The notes: generated from the sequence alone by a model not told the origin. A stretch of DNA of 39,019 nucleotides from Acidobacteriota bacterium (GCA_028875725.1 JAPPCR010000001.1:1-39019); one strand, 5' to 3'; counted from the stretch's first letter, positions 29,590-38,019 are shown. Made by a program: numbers and translations.

Positions 29590-32500
29590 CTAGCGATGCT
29601 TGCGCTTCCGCCGCCGGCGCCGCCGGCGCCGCCGCGGCCGCGCAACGTGGGCCGGCTGTGCGGCGGGCTGGCGGCTGAGGTTCACCATCCATTCCCACGC
29701 GACCTGGCTCCACGCGGTCACCTTCTCGACGCCGCGGTCCACCAGGTCGTAGATGACCGGGACGACGAGCAGCGTGAGCAGGGTCGAGGTGGCCATGCCG
29801 CCCATCGTCAGCACCGCGATCGCGGCCCGGGCCTCGGAACCGGAGGCGGTCGAGAACGCCACCGGCAGCAGGCCGCAGATCAGCGAGAAGGCGGTCATCA
29901 GGACCGGACGCAGGCGGGCCGGCCCGGCTTCGAGAATGGCCTCCCGGCGTGAGCGGCCGTCCTGACGGAGCCGGTTGATGTAGTCGATCAGCAGGATCCC
30001 GTTCTTCATGACCAGACCCATCAGGACGAGGAGGCCGATGCCGCTCATCATGTCGAGCGGCTTGTCCGCGAGCTTGAGGGCCAGGAAGGCGCCGATGAAG
30101 GAGAGCGGCGCCGACATCATGATCGTGATCGGGTGGACCAGGGAGTTGAAGAGCGAGGCCAGCACCATGTAGATCGCCGCGATCGCCAGCACGAAGGCGA
30201 AGAGCAGCGACAGGCCCGTCTCCCGCATGACGACTGTCATGCCACTGGGGACGAGCTGGTTCGGCGGCGCGAGGCCGATCTGGCGGCCGTACTCTTCGAC
30301 CCGGGCGGCCAGTTCGGACTGCGCCGTACCCTCCGCGGCGTTGGCGGCGATCGTGATCTCGCGGGAGCGGTTCTGGCGGCTGATCCGGACCGCGCCCTCG
30401 CCGAGGCGGATGTCGGCGACGTTGGTGATCGGAGTCAGTTGACCCGAGGCGGTGCGGATCTGGATCAGGTCCAGCTTGGCCGGCGTGTCGCGATACTCGG
30501 GCAGCACCTGCACGCGGACGTCGTAGCGCTCGCCGTCCTCCTCGAAGGCCCCGAGTTTCTCGCCGGCGAGCAGGGTGCGGATCGTGCGGCCGATGACCGT
30601 GGCCGGCACTCCCAGGTCGGCCGCCCGGTCGCGATCCACGTCGATCTCGATCTCCGGCTTGCCGGTTTCCCAACTCGTGCCGACGTCGACGAACGCCGGG
30701 TCGAACCGCATCAGCCCCAGCAGCCGTTCCGAGTAGAACTCCAGGTCCTCCATCCGCGGGCCGCGCAGGCTGTAGGTGACGGCGCGCGCCCCCAACTGGT
30801 CGTCACTGCCCGCGATCCAGTTGATCGGCGATACGGCGATCTCCTCGGCTTCCGGGACTCGGGCCAGCAACTGCTCACGGACCCGGTCCATGATCGCGAG
30901 CTGGCCGAGGTCGCGCTCGCGCTTGTTCGTCAACTGGACGTAGATCGAGGCGCGGTTGGGTTCCTGCCGGCTGCCGCCGCCGATCGTCGCGAAGCGGTTT
31001 CGGACCTCCGGATCGGCCGCGAGCACTTCCTCGGCGCGTCGAGCCGCTTCCGCGGTGACGCCGAGGGGCGTACCGATCGGCATCTTCAACTCGACGTTGA
31101 ACTCGCTCCGGTCCTCGGTGACGAACAGGTCGAACGGGAGGGTTCTGGCTACCAGCACGCCGCCGGCCATGGCCACGACGGCGACGGCAAGAGTGACCAG
31201 GCGATGGCCGAGAGCGCGCTGTAGCACTGCCTGGTAGAAGCGGTCGAGAGCGTCGAGGCCCCGGCCCAGGACCCGGCTGACGGGATCCCTCCCCTGGCGA
31301 CCCGTCAGCACCCGGCTGCCCAGCATGGGCGTAAGGGTCAGCGCGAACACGCTCGAGACGCAGACGGCGATCGCCATCACCATCCCGAACTCGTAGAACC
31401 ACTGGCCGACGGTGCCGGTCAGGAACGCGATCGGCACGAAGACGGCGCACAGGGCGAGGGTCGTGGAGATGACCGCCAGCGTCACCTGGCTGGCGCCCAC
31501 CTCCGCCGCCTCTCGGCGCCCCAGGCCCTGCTCGATCCGCCGGTAGATCACCTCCAGGACGACGATCGCGTCGTCGATCACGACGCCGATCGCCAGGGAC
31601 AGCGCCATCAGGGTCATCACGTTCAGCGTGAAGTCCGCCAGGTAGAAGAACGTGAACGACGCGATGACCGAGGAGGGGATCGCCAGCGCCGAGATCAGGG
31701 TCGACCTCGGGTTGCGCAGGAACAGGAGGACGACCGCGACCACGAGCAGGCCGCCCCAGAGCATGTTGGAGAAGACGGAGTAGATCGAGTCTTCGATGAA
31801 CACCGCCATGTCGCGGGTGATCAGGACCTCCATGCCGGGCGGCAGGTTGGGCCGCAGGGCCTCGACTTCCGTCCGAACCGCTTCGGCGACGGCCACGGTG
31901 TTCGTCCCGCTGCGCCGCCGGACCTCCAGTGATACTCCCCGCTGCCCGTTGAAGCGGGCCAGGGAGCGCTCCTCGGCCAGACCGTCCTCGATCTTCGCGA
32001 CGTCCCGGAGGTAGACGAGACGGCCGCCGCGCTCGGCGGCGATCAGGGCGCCGAAGTCCTCGACCCGCTTCACGCGGCCCGAGGTGGTCACGGTCCACTC
32101 GCGTTCGCGGCCCTCGACGCGGCCGCCGGCCGTCTCGGCGTTCTCCAGCAGCAGGGTGGAGCGGACATCGTCGATCGAGAGCCCGTAGCCGGCGAGCCGC
32201 ACGGGGTCGAGCCAGATCCGCACCTCGCGGCGGCGCGAGCCGATGATCTCGATGCTGCCGACGCCGGGCAGGCGCTCGAGCCGGTCCTTGACCATGTTCT
32301 CCGCGATCTCCGACAGCTCGCGGACGGAAAGCGGGCCGCCCAGCATGACGGAGAGGATCGGCGTCGCGTCGGGATCGAGCTGGATGACCACCGGATCCTC
32401 GGCGTCGAGCGGCAGCTCGGCGCGCACGGGAGCTACCTTCTCGCGTACCTGCTGCGCCTTGACGTCCACGTCGTAGTCCGTCTCGAACTCGACGAAGACC

Positions 32501-32772
32501 TGGGAGACCCCTTCCGAGGAGACCGAACTCAGGTCCCGGATGCCCTCGATCGTGTTGATCTGCTCCTCGAGGAGGTCGGTGACCTCGGTCTCGACCGTCT
32601 CCGGCGACGCTCCCTCGAGGACCGTGGTGACGGTGACGAAGGGAACCTCGACGTCCGGGTTCAGGTCGACGTTGAGCCGGTTCAGCGACACCAGGCCCAG
32701 AACGACCAGGGCCAGGTTCAGCATCAAGGCGAAGACCGGCCGGCGGATCGACAGCAGCGGCAGGTTCAGCAT
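29590..32772 (-). CDS. RND family efflux transporter, inner-membrane permease (HAE1/AcrB-like)
   Basis: The 1060-residue protein matches hydrophobe/amphiphile efflux RND pumps. The first helix (SIRRPVFALMLNLALVVLGL, 8-27) precedes NVDLNPDVEVPFVTVTTVLEGASPETVE (34-61). The proton-relay aspartates in helix 4 are intact (GVVIDDAIVVLE, Asp400 and Asp401). Two large periplasmic loops and twelve helices are expected from length and layout. It would drive proton-coupled export across both membranes together with the adaptor encoded just upstream; no outer-membrane channel gene is in view. ATG 32772 starts 7 bases after the adaptor stop. The C-terminus ends in nine arginines followed by KRKHR, unusual for the family. 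The extension to 32865 in frame overlaps the adaptor gene and was rejected. Confidence 0.92.
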   Translation of the reverse strand: MLNLPLLSIRRPVFALMLNLALVVLGLVSLNRLNVDLNPDVEVPFVTVTTVLEGASPETVETEVTDLLEEQINTIEGIRDLSSVSSEGVSQVFVEFETDYDVDVKAQQVREKVAPVRAELPLDAEDPVVIQLDPDATPILSVMLGGPLSVRELSEIAENMVKDRLERLPGVGSIEIIGSRRREVRIWLDPVRLAGYGLSIDDVRSTLLLENAETAGGRVEGREREWTVTTSGRVKRVEDFGALIAAERGGRLVYLRDVAKIEDGLAEERSLARFNGQRGVSLEVRRRSGTNTVAVAEAVRTEVEALRPNLPPGMEVLITRDMAVFIEDSIYSVFSNMLWGGLLVVAVVLLFLRNPRSTLISALAIPSSVIASFTFFYLADFTLNVMTLMALSLAIGVVIDDAIVVLEVIYRRIEQGLGRREAAEVGASQVTLAVISTTLALCAVFVPIAFLTGTVGQWFYEFGMVMAIAVCVSSVFALTLTPMLGSRVLTGRQGRDPVSRVLGRGLDALDRFYQAVLQRALGHRLVTLAVAVVAMAGGVLVARTLPFDLFVTEDRSEFNVELKMPIGTPLGVTAEAARRAEEVLAADPEVRNRFATIGGGSRQEPNRASIYVQLTNKRERDLGQLAIMDRVREQLLARVPEAEEIAVSPINWIAGSDDQLGARAVTYSLRGPRMEDLEFYSERLLGLMRFDPAFVDVGTSWETGKPEIEIDVDRDRAADLGVPATVIGRTIRTLLAGEKLGAFEEDGERYDVRVQVLPEYRDTPAKLDLIQIRTASGQLTPITNVADIRLGEGAVRISRQNRSREITIAANAAEGTAQSELAARVEEYGRQIGLAPPNQLVPSGMTVVMRETGLSLLFAFVLAIAAIYMVLASLFNSLVHPITIMMSAPLSFIGAFLALKLADKPLDMMSGIGLLVLMGLVMKNGILLIDYINRLRQDGRSRREAILEAGPARLRPVLMTAFSLICGLLPVAFSTASGSEARAAIAVLTMGGMATSTLLTLLVVPVIYDLVDRGVEKVTAWSQVAWEWMVNLSRQPAAQPAHVARPRRRRRRRRRKRKHR

Positions 32773-32779
32773 GGATGCC

Positions 32780-33964
32780 TCAAGGGACGTTTGGGAGCGA
32801 GGCGAGGGGCGAGTTCCCGCCATCGCCCCCGGGCGGCGATTCGGCGGCGAAGATCGGCGCACCATCGGCCAGTCGCTCGATCAGCGGGCCCGTGATCACA
32901 GCGTCGCCGGGCTCGGCGCCGCTCCTGATCTCGACCCAGCGGGGGCCGGTCGCCCCGACCGTCACTTCGATCCGGCGTGCGCGTCCGGCCTGGGCGCTGA
33001 ACACGTAGGCCCGGCCATCGCGGTTCAGCACCGCTGTACGTTCGACGATCACGGCGCCGCCGGGAGTCCGCGGCCTGATCTCGGCGCGGACGAAGGCCCC
33101 CGCCTTGGCGCCGGGTACTTCGCCCGGAACCGGCGCCCGCACCCGGTAGGTGCGGCTTTCGGGGTCGATCCTCGCGTTCACCGAGGCAATCCGCGACTCG
33201 AAAGGCGCGGCCGCGCCCTCGACGATCAACAGGGCCGGGTCGCCGACCTGGACCGGCGCCGCCGCCGCGGCGGGCACGTCGAGCTCGGCGGCGAAGCCCG
33301 TCTGCTCCTGGATCGTGACGACGACCGAACCCGGGCCGACGATCGCCCCTTCGTGGAGCTCCCGTTCGACCACGTGGGCGTGGTAGGGACTGACCACCGC
33401 GGTTCGCACGAGATCCTGCTCGGCGCTCTCGACCGCGGCGAGTTCCTGCTCGACGCGAGCCCGTGCCACCGCCAGGTGAGTCAGTTGCTGGTCGAGTTGC
33501 TGGGGTGGGGCGACCTCCTGCTCGGCGAGGCGCTGGACCCGCTCCAGCTCCTGGCGGGCCTGGGCGGCCTCGGCCTGAGCCAGGGCCAGACCGGCGCGCG
33601 CGCGCTTCAGGTTGGTCTCGAACGGTCCTCGATCTAGCTGCAGCACGATGTCGCCCCTGGCCACCTGGTCGCCGACATCGAAGTAGACGGCGGAGAGCCG
33701 TCCGGAGACCTCGGGCCCGAGCTCGGTCAGCCGAGGCGCGACGACGGAGCCGGAGGCCGTAACCAGGGCGTCGACCTGGCCGCGGCGCACGCGAGTCGTC
33801 GGTGCGGTTTCGCTGCGGAAGGTCGAAGCGGCGCCGGACGCTTCCGTCCGGCCGGCTGCTCCGTCCTCGCCGTCGCCGCGGCAGCCGACACCCGCCAGGC
33901 ACAGAAGGAACAGCGCGCAGGCTGCGAGCGTCGCTCTTCCGGCCTTTCTGTTCGTGGTGTTCAT
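32780..33964 (-). CDS. RND efflux periplasmic adaptor (membrane fusion protein), lipoprotein
   Basis: The 394-residue protein has a lipoprotein signal with LAGVGC (Cys28), as in AcrA-type adaptors. RRGQVDALVTASGSVVAPR begins the membrane-proximal part. ELGPEVSGRLSAVYFDVGDQVARGDIVLQLD is the first half of the lipoyl-like domain. A long alpha-hairpin rich in Ala, Glu and Gln follows (about 120-175: LALAQAEAAQARQELERVQRLAEQ in blocks). The second lipoyl half is VVSPYHAHVVERELHEGAIVGPG, and a beta-barrel follows. It should link the pump encoded just downstream to an outer-membrane channel. ATG 33964 was chosen so the lipoprotein signal lies at the N-terminus; the frame runs to 34018. A TATGAT on the minus strand (34014-34019) is a good -10 candidate. 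Confidence 0.9.
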   Translation of the reverse strand: MNTTNRKAGRATLAACALFLLCLAGVGCRGDGEDGAAGRTEASGAASTFRSETAPTTRVRRGQVDALVTASGSVVAPRLTELGPEVSGRLSAVYFDVGDQVARGDIVLQLDRGPFETNLKRARAGLALAQAEAAQARQELERVQRLAEQEVAPPQQLDQQLTHLAVARARVEQELAAVESAEQDLVRTAVVSPYHAHVVERELHEGAIVGPGSVVVTIQEQTGFAAELDVPAAAAAPVQVGDPALLIVEGAAAPFESRIASVNARIDPESRTYRVRAPVPGEVPGAKAGAFVRAEIRPRTPGGAVIVERTAVLNRDGRAYVFSAQAGRARRIEVTVGATGPRWVEIRSGAEPGDAVITGPLIERLADGAPIFAAESPPGGDGGNSPLASLPNVP

Positions 33965-34013
33965 GGCAGTTGTACTCCGTCGGACTGGTACGCTGCCGTT
34001 TGCCGCTTTGCAA

Positions 34014-34019
34014 ATCATA
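34014..34019 (-). promoter_or_regulatory. Possible -10 hexamer (TATGAT) of the efflux operon
   Basis: The minus strand reads TATGAT, close to the consensus, 49 bases before ATG 33964. It is in the most AT-rich part of the 74-base divergent gap. A -35 is not evident. Confidence 0.4.
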
Positions 34020-34038
34020 CAAGCGCCGGAGGACTCCC

Positions 34039-34365
34039 ATGCGCCTCGATTCTCAGAGAGTCACAACTCCCGGTTTCGTCGTCTCGCTGGCGGTCCCGGG
34101 CATCGTCGCCGGCGGAAAGATCCTGGCGCCGGCTCGCCACGTCGAGGCGGCCGGCGAACTGACCGGCACCGACGGCACGGTGGTCGATCACATCGGCTGG
34201 CACACCACGGAGTACGACCCGTGGCTCGAGAGGTTGCGCGCCAACGGCGTGAGTTTCGTCGAAGAGCCGCGGGTGCTGGATGCAGGGCACCGGATCGCCT
34301 TCATCGAGGGGCCGGACGGGGCGAAGATCGAACTGGCCGAGCTGCTCGGGGGAGCAACTCCTTGA
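34039..34365 (+). CDS. Short VOC-family (glyoxalase fold) protein with one recognisable module
   Basis: The 108-residue protein contains a single beta-alpha-beta-beta-beta module of the vicinal oxygen chelate fold: GTVVDHIGWHTTEY (46-59) with the metal-ligand His, then a helix (DPWLERLRANGVSF), then HRIAFIEGPDGAKIELAELLGG (83-104) with the ligand Glu. The first 45 residues (PGFVVSLAVPGIVAGG and on) match no complete first module and may be the last strands of one. A normal domain needs two modules, so the gene looks 5'-truncated, or the protein must dimerise to form a site. The ribosome site GGAGG (34028-34032) is strong with 6-base spacing, which argues that it is expressed. Its stop overlaps the next VOC gene (TTGA). 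Confidence 0.68.
   Translation: MRLDSQRVTTPGFVVSLAVPGIVAGGKILAPARHVEAAGELTGTDGTVVDHIGWHTTEYDPWLERLRANGVSFVEEPRVLDAGHRIAFIEGPDGAKIELAELLGGATP
34348..34354 (+). promoter_or_regulatory. Ribosome binding site deciding the TTG start of the second VOC gene
   Basis: GGGGGAG ends 7 bases before TTG 34362. No ATG or GTG start upstream of the signal peptide has comparable support. Confidence 0.55.
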
Positions 34366-35324
34366 CGCCGGCCAGAAGCCGGCGTCTGGGCTTCTGGGGG
34401 CTACCCCTTTGTGCGTTCGTGGCGGTGTCCGTGGCCGTGCCGCTCGCGGCCCAGGAAACGGGCGCTCCGGTCGAACCGGCCCGCTTCCACCACATCCGTC
34501 TGAACGTGACCGATGCCGAGCGTTCGATCGACTTCTACCGGACCACGTTCGGCGCGATTCCGATCAAGTTTCGAGGGGTTGCGGACGCACTGTTCACGGG
34601 GCACTCCTTCATCCTCCTCAACGAGGTCGAGGAGCCGCCGGACGGCAGCCAGCGGAGCGGCATCTGGCACTTCGGCTGGGGCGGGGTCGACCTGCCCAGC
34701 CAGTACCGCTGGCTGGTGTCCCGTGGAGTCGACATCCACACGCCGATCTACCGTCTGGGCCGGGGTCACGTGATCTACGTCAACGGACCGGACCGCGAGA
34801 TGATCGAGGTGAACACGATGGGCCACCACCGCTTCGCCCACGTCCATCTGTTCGCGGCGGACGTGAACGAGACCGCGGCCTGGTACGAACGGCACTTCGG
34901 ACTGCCGGCGCGGCGCACGGCCGAGGGCAATCCCCGGCCGGTCGGTCCGGATGCGGAGTTCGCGACCTGGGAGGAGTTCCACCGGGAACACCGGGCCTGG
35001 TTCAACGCGTTTCGCACCGACAACGTGACCTTCATCATCTACAACCTGCCGGACTACGAGCCGCTGGCGCCCTGGTGGCCGGAGGACGCGTCGCCGCTGC
35101 TCGAGACGGAGCCCCAGCAGGGCCGGGTGATCGACCACTTCGCCTTCTCCTACCGCGACATCGAACCCGTGTTCGAGCGATTGCAGGCGGCCGGCGTCGA
35201 GATCGTCGAGCCGATCACGTACCGGCCGGAGTTCGACATGCGGAGTTTCTTCGTCATGGGGCCGGACAAGGTGGCGGTGGAGGTGGTCGAGGCAAAACCG
35301 ATCCCGGAGGGCGTGTGGGACTGA
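34362..35324 (+). CDS. Exported two-domain VOC (glyoxalase/bleomycin resistance fold) protein
   Basis: The 320-residue protein starts with TTG, overlapping the previous stop as TTGA, and has a Sec signal (about 9-31, ending PLAAQ). Two VOC domains follow. In the first (about 41-153), RFHHIRLNVTDAERSIDFYRTTFG carries His44, GIWHFGWGG carries His103 and REMIEVN carries Glu149. In the second (about 159-310), HVHLFAADVNETAAWYERHFG carries His162, RVIDHFAFSY carries a His near 259, and VAVEVVE carries the terminal Glu. Both domains thus keep plausible metal ligands. The long insert in the second domain (EFHREHRAWFNAF) is unusual. The reaction is unknown, and the signal puts it outside the cytoplasm. 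The first codons are formed by a palindrome. Confidence 0.8.
   Translation: MTPARSRRLGFWGLPLCAFVAVSVAVPLAAQETGAPVEPARFHHIRLNVTDAERSIDFYRTTFGAIPIKFRGVADALFTGHSFILLNEVEEPPDGSQRSGIWHFGWGGVDLPSQYRWLVSRGVDIHTPIYRLGRGHVIYVNGPDREMIEVNTMGHHRFAHVHLFAADVNETAAWYERHFGLPARRTAEGNPRPVGPDAEFATWEEFHREHRAWFNAFRTDNVTFIIYNLPDYEPLAPWWPEDASPLLETEPQQGRVIDHFAFSYRDIEPVFERLQAAGVEIVEPITYRPEFDMRSFFVMGPDKVAVEVVEAKPIPEGVWD
34364..34386. repeat. REP-like palindrome, copy 2, overlapping a start region
   Basis: The arm GACGCCGGC (34364-34372), spacer CAGAA and arm GCCGGCGTC (34378-34386) form a perfect 9-bp stem. The core matches the palindrome at 7845-7862. It begins on the last base of the TTG start codon and encodes residues 2-8 of the VOC protein, so a hairpin here could influence initiation. 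Confidence 0.45.
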
Positions 35325-35344
35325 GTGAGTGGCCAGCTAGCTGC

Positions 35345-35350
35345 TAGAGT
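35345..35350 (+). promoter_or_regulatory. Possible -10 hexamer (TAGAGT)
   Basis: TAGAGT lies 44 bases before ATG 35395 and gives a leader of about 38 bases that holds a GGAGG ribosome site. A 10-base perfect palindrome CAGCTAGCTG (35334-35343) stands directly upstream and could be an operator. Confidence 0.3.
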
Positions 35351-35394
35351 TCGCCCGCCGACTTGGAACAACTGGTTGGAAGCTGGAGGCGCGC

Positions 35395-36714
35395 ATGGAC
35401 CGCTCGATCGCTGCACTTCTCGTTCTTGGCACGCTCGGACTGACTTCCGTGGCGGTCGCCGCCGACAGTGGAGAAGCGGTCACTTTCCACGAGGACGTGC
35501 TGGCCATCTTCCAGGAGAACTGCCAGACCTGCCATCGCCCGGGCGGCGACAACGTGGCCGGCATGGTGGCGCCGATGTCGCTGATGACCTACGAAGAGGT
35601 CCGGCCGTGGGCCCGTTCCATTGCCCGCCTGGTGCAGAGCCGCGAGATGCCTCCCTGGGACGCGACGGATCACACGGCCGGCGTGTTCCTGAACGAGCGG
35701 ACCCTCAACCAGGAGGAGATCGACACGGTCGTGGCCTGGGCGAAGCGCGGCGCACCCAAGGGCGATCCGTCGAAGGGGCCGGCGCCCCGTGAGTGGGAGG
35801 ACACGGGCGGCTTCCTGATCGGCAAGCCGGACCTCATCGTCTACATGGAGGAGCCCTACTATGTGGGCGACGACGTGGAGGACGAGCAGCCGAACTTTTT
35901 CATCACGCTGACCGAGGAGATGCTTCCCGAACCCCGCTGGCTGCAGGCGATCGAGTACCAGCCTGACGCCGAATTCGTCCATCACATCACGGGCCGGGCG
36001 CTGATCCCGAATGAGGACGGCGAGGTCGACGTGCTCTCCGAGAACACCTTCTCGCTCGGTTCGATCGCGGCCGGCGAGGACCCGACGATCTACCCGCCGG
36101 GCTTCGGCAACCTGCTGCGGGCCGGCATGGTCGTGCGCCTCAACGTCCACTACCACAAGGAACCCGGTCCGGGCTCCGGAGGCTACGACCGTTCGGCGGT
36201 CGCCTTCAGGTTCCACCCGGTCGGCGCCGAGGTCAAGCACAAGGTGACCTGGAACACGATCGGCGCCGGCGCCTTCGAGATCCCGCCGGGCCACGGAAAC
36301 TGGCGCGTCGGATCGTCCCGGATCTTCGAGAAGGACACCGTGCTGCTGTCGCTCCATCCGCACATGCACTTCCGCGGCCAGAGCATGAAGTACACCGCGT
36401 ACTACCCCGATGGCGGCACCGAGGTACTGCTCGACGTGCCGGAGTATGACTACAGCTGGCAGACGAACTACATCTACCGGGAGCCCAAGGTGCTTCCGGC
36501 AGGTACGCGGGTCGAGATCGAAGCCGTCTACGACAACTCGGAGACCAAGCTCGACGAGTACCCCTTCCTGAACATCGGCCGGGCGGTCGACTGGGGCGCC
36601 CAGAGCATCGACGAGATGATGGCACCGTTCCTGGCCTGGACCTACGTCGAGCCGGAAGACGCGGCGGCGATCCTGGCCGGCGGCTCCGCCGGTTCCACCG
36701 GCGGCGGCGAGTAG
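35395..36714 (+). CDS. Cytochrome c fused to a type II copper monooxygenase-like (PHM-like) region
   Basis: The 439-residue exported protein (signal about 1-23) has a c-type heme domain at 28-118: CQTCH (43-47) with a likely axial Met in SREMPPW (Met85). The rest (about 140-420) matches the two-domain copper type II, ascorbate-dependent monooxygenase fold. FVHHITG (His196, His197) and VHYH (His252, His254) are placed as the first copper site. HPHMHFRG (321-328) and DEMM (406-409) are placed as the second site's histidines and Met. In peptidylglycine hydroxylase these sites activate oxygen and pass electrons from ascorbate. Here the attached heme could be the electron donor (inference). The substrate is unknown. 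GGAGG at 35385-35389 supports the ATG. The C-terminal tail is Gly/Ser rich. Confidence 0.83.
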   Translation: MDRSIAALLVLGTLGLTSVAVAADSGEAVTFHEDVLAIFQENCQTCHRPGGDNVAGMVAPMSLMTYEEVRPWARSIARLVQSREMPPWDATDHTAGVFLNERTLNQEEIDTVVAWAKRGAPKGDPSKGPAPREWEDTGGFLIGKPDLIVYMEEPYYVGDDVEDEQPNFFITLTEEMLPEPRWLQAIEYQPDAEFVHHITGRALIPNEDGEVDVLSENTFSLGSIAAGEDPTIYPPGFGNLLRAGMVVRLNVHYHKEPGPGSGGYDRSAVAFRFHPVGAEVKHKVTWNTIGAGAFEIPPGHGNWRVGSSRIFEKDTVLLSLHPHMHFRGQSMKYTAYYPDGGTEVLLDVPEYDYSWQTNYIYREPKVLPAGTRVEIEAVYDNSETKLDEYPFLNIGRAVDWGAQSIDEMMAPFLAWTYVEPEDAAAILAGGSAGSTGGGE

Positions 36715-36780
36715 GGGCGACGAGCACACCCGCCTGCCGAGGGCACGGCGGAGGGTCCAGGGGACGTTCACGAGGCGCCT

Positions 36781-38019
36781 GTGCGGTTCTTGCTGGGACT
36801 CTTGAGCCTTCTCGCGTTCTGCGGAGCCGCCGCAGCTCAGGATGGCCCGGAGCCGGGAATTCACGAGACGGTCGCCGCCTATCTGGAACAGAGCGCCTTC
36901 GAGGTGGCCCTGAGTGCTGAGGGAGAGCTCGAAGGGCCTGCGAAAGAGTGGTTTCGCGCCGAGGCGGCCGAAGCCCAGTTTGTGTTCATCGGCGAAGAAC
37001 ATGATGTCCGGGAGGTTCCGATTCTGGTTGGCGCTCTTTGGCGGGAACTCGTTCCCTTGGGCTACGAACACGTAGCGATCGAAGCTGGCCCCTGGCTCGG
37101 CGACAGGCTCGACAAGTTCGCAAGATTCTCGGATCAACAGGCCCTTTCACACTTCCAGGGGGCAACCTGGCCTCGTCTGCCGAACAACAGCGTGCCGCCG
37201 ATCTCGGAGGAGGACGTTGCCTTCTACAAGCTGCTTGGCAGCGTCAGCGGCCCGCATCGCCAGTCTGCAACTCCCTTGATCTGGGGCTTGGATGCCGAGT
37301 ATCGAGCGGCTCCATTGCTGAAGAGGCTGGCGGAGCTGTCGCAGCGGCCCGCCAGGCGACGGGCGGTGCAGTCCCTGTTGGAGCAGGTAGAGGCTGCGGA
37401 GAGAAGCGGCGACTACAACACTGGTGCCTTCCGCGATGCCATCGAGCAAGTCATACAACAGACGCGAGCCAGGCCTGAGACCGAGCTGCACTACATACTC
37501 GATGCGCTGCGTTGGCGAATTGCCGCTCCCGAGGAAACCACGGGCCGGAACCTCAAGAAGGAGCTGTTTCTGCGCCAGTACCGGGCTGCGAAGGAAGAAG
37601 GGGAGCCGAAGCCGCGCGTGATGCTCCGGCTCGGCGCTTACCATGCCGCCCGCGGGCTGATGCCCGACTTCGGTTCCTCTACACTCGCGAACTTCGTCGC
37701 GGAACTGGCGATCGCCGAGCGAACAGGGATGCTGAACCTTGCGATCATCAACTGCCGGGATGATAAGTCTCCCGGTGACTTTCCCAGACCTTGCACCTGG
37801 GAGCAACAGAGAGCGCTACGGCCATTTCGCTCCGCCGCCGTGGCAGACTGGACACTGTTCGACCTTCGAGCGCTGCGCGCACCGCTGAGGCAAGCGCGAC
37901 TCGGCGCACTGCAGGCCTATCCGGATGGCTGGGAGTACTGGAACCTCGTCATGTCCTTTGACGCAGTGGTCCTTCTACACCGTTCCGAGCCAAGCCGGCT
38001 TCCGGGCAAGCACGAGTGA
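36781..38019 (+). CDS. Exported erythromycin esterase-like (EreA/ChaN-fold) protein
   Basis: The 412-residue protein has a signal peptide (about 1-20). FVFIGEEHDVREVP (67-80) matches the GE.xH block that holds the catalytic His of EreA-type esterases. HVAIEAGPW (97-105) and PLIWGLDAEYRAAP (165-178) follow, and RLGAYHAARGLMPDFGSSTLANF later has the second His. The order matches the erythromycin esterase family, which is broad: most members are not shown to hydrolyse macrolides, and resistance cannot be inferred here. The start is GTG with GAGG at 36772-36775. GC content and codon use are lower than in neighbouring genes (many codons ending in A or T, e.g. 37021-37480), suggesting recent acquisition. 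It is convergent with the COG0523 gene, 59 bases away. Confidence 0.75.
   Translation: MRFLLGLLSLLAFCGAAAAQDGPEPGIHETVAAYLEQSAFEVALSAEGELEGPAKEWFRAEAAEAQFVFIGEEHDVREVPILVGALWRELVPLGYEHVAIEAGPWLGDRLDKFARFSDQQALSHFQGATWPRLPNNSVPPISEEDVAFYKLLGSVSGPHRQSATPLIWGLDAEYRAAPLLKRLAELSQRPARRRAVQSLLEQVEAAERSGDYNTGAFRDAIEQVIQQTRARPETELHYILDALRWRIAAPEETTGRNLKKELFLRQYRAAKEEGEPKPRVMLRLGAYHAARGLMPDFGSSTLANFVAELAIAERTGMLNLAIINCRDDKSPGDFPRPCTWEQQRALRPFRSAAVADWTLFDLRALRAPLRQARLGALQAYPDGWEYWNLVMSFDAVVLLHRSEPSRLPGKHE

Noticed and set aside
29600..29640. GCC/GGC-rich repeats considered as a CRISPR or satellite array
   Set aside because: The tract is too short and lies within the arginine-coding end of the RND gene.
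32773..32865. N-terminal extension of the RND pump by 31 codons
   Set aside because: It lies inside the adaptor gene and precedes the standard first helix with non-conserved sequence.
36741..38019. Macrolide resistance gene
   Set aside because: The fold family fits, but most members of this broad family have no shown macrolide activity, so no resistance claim is made.
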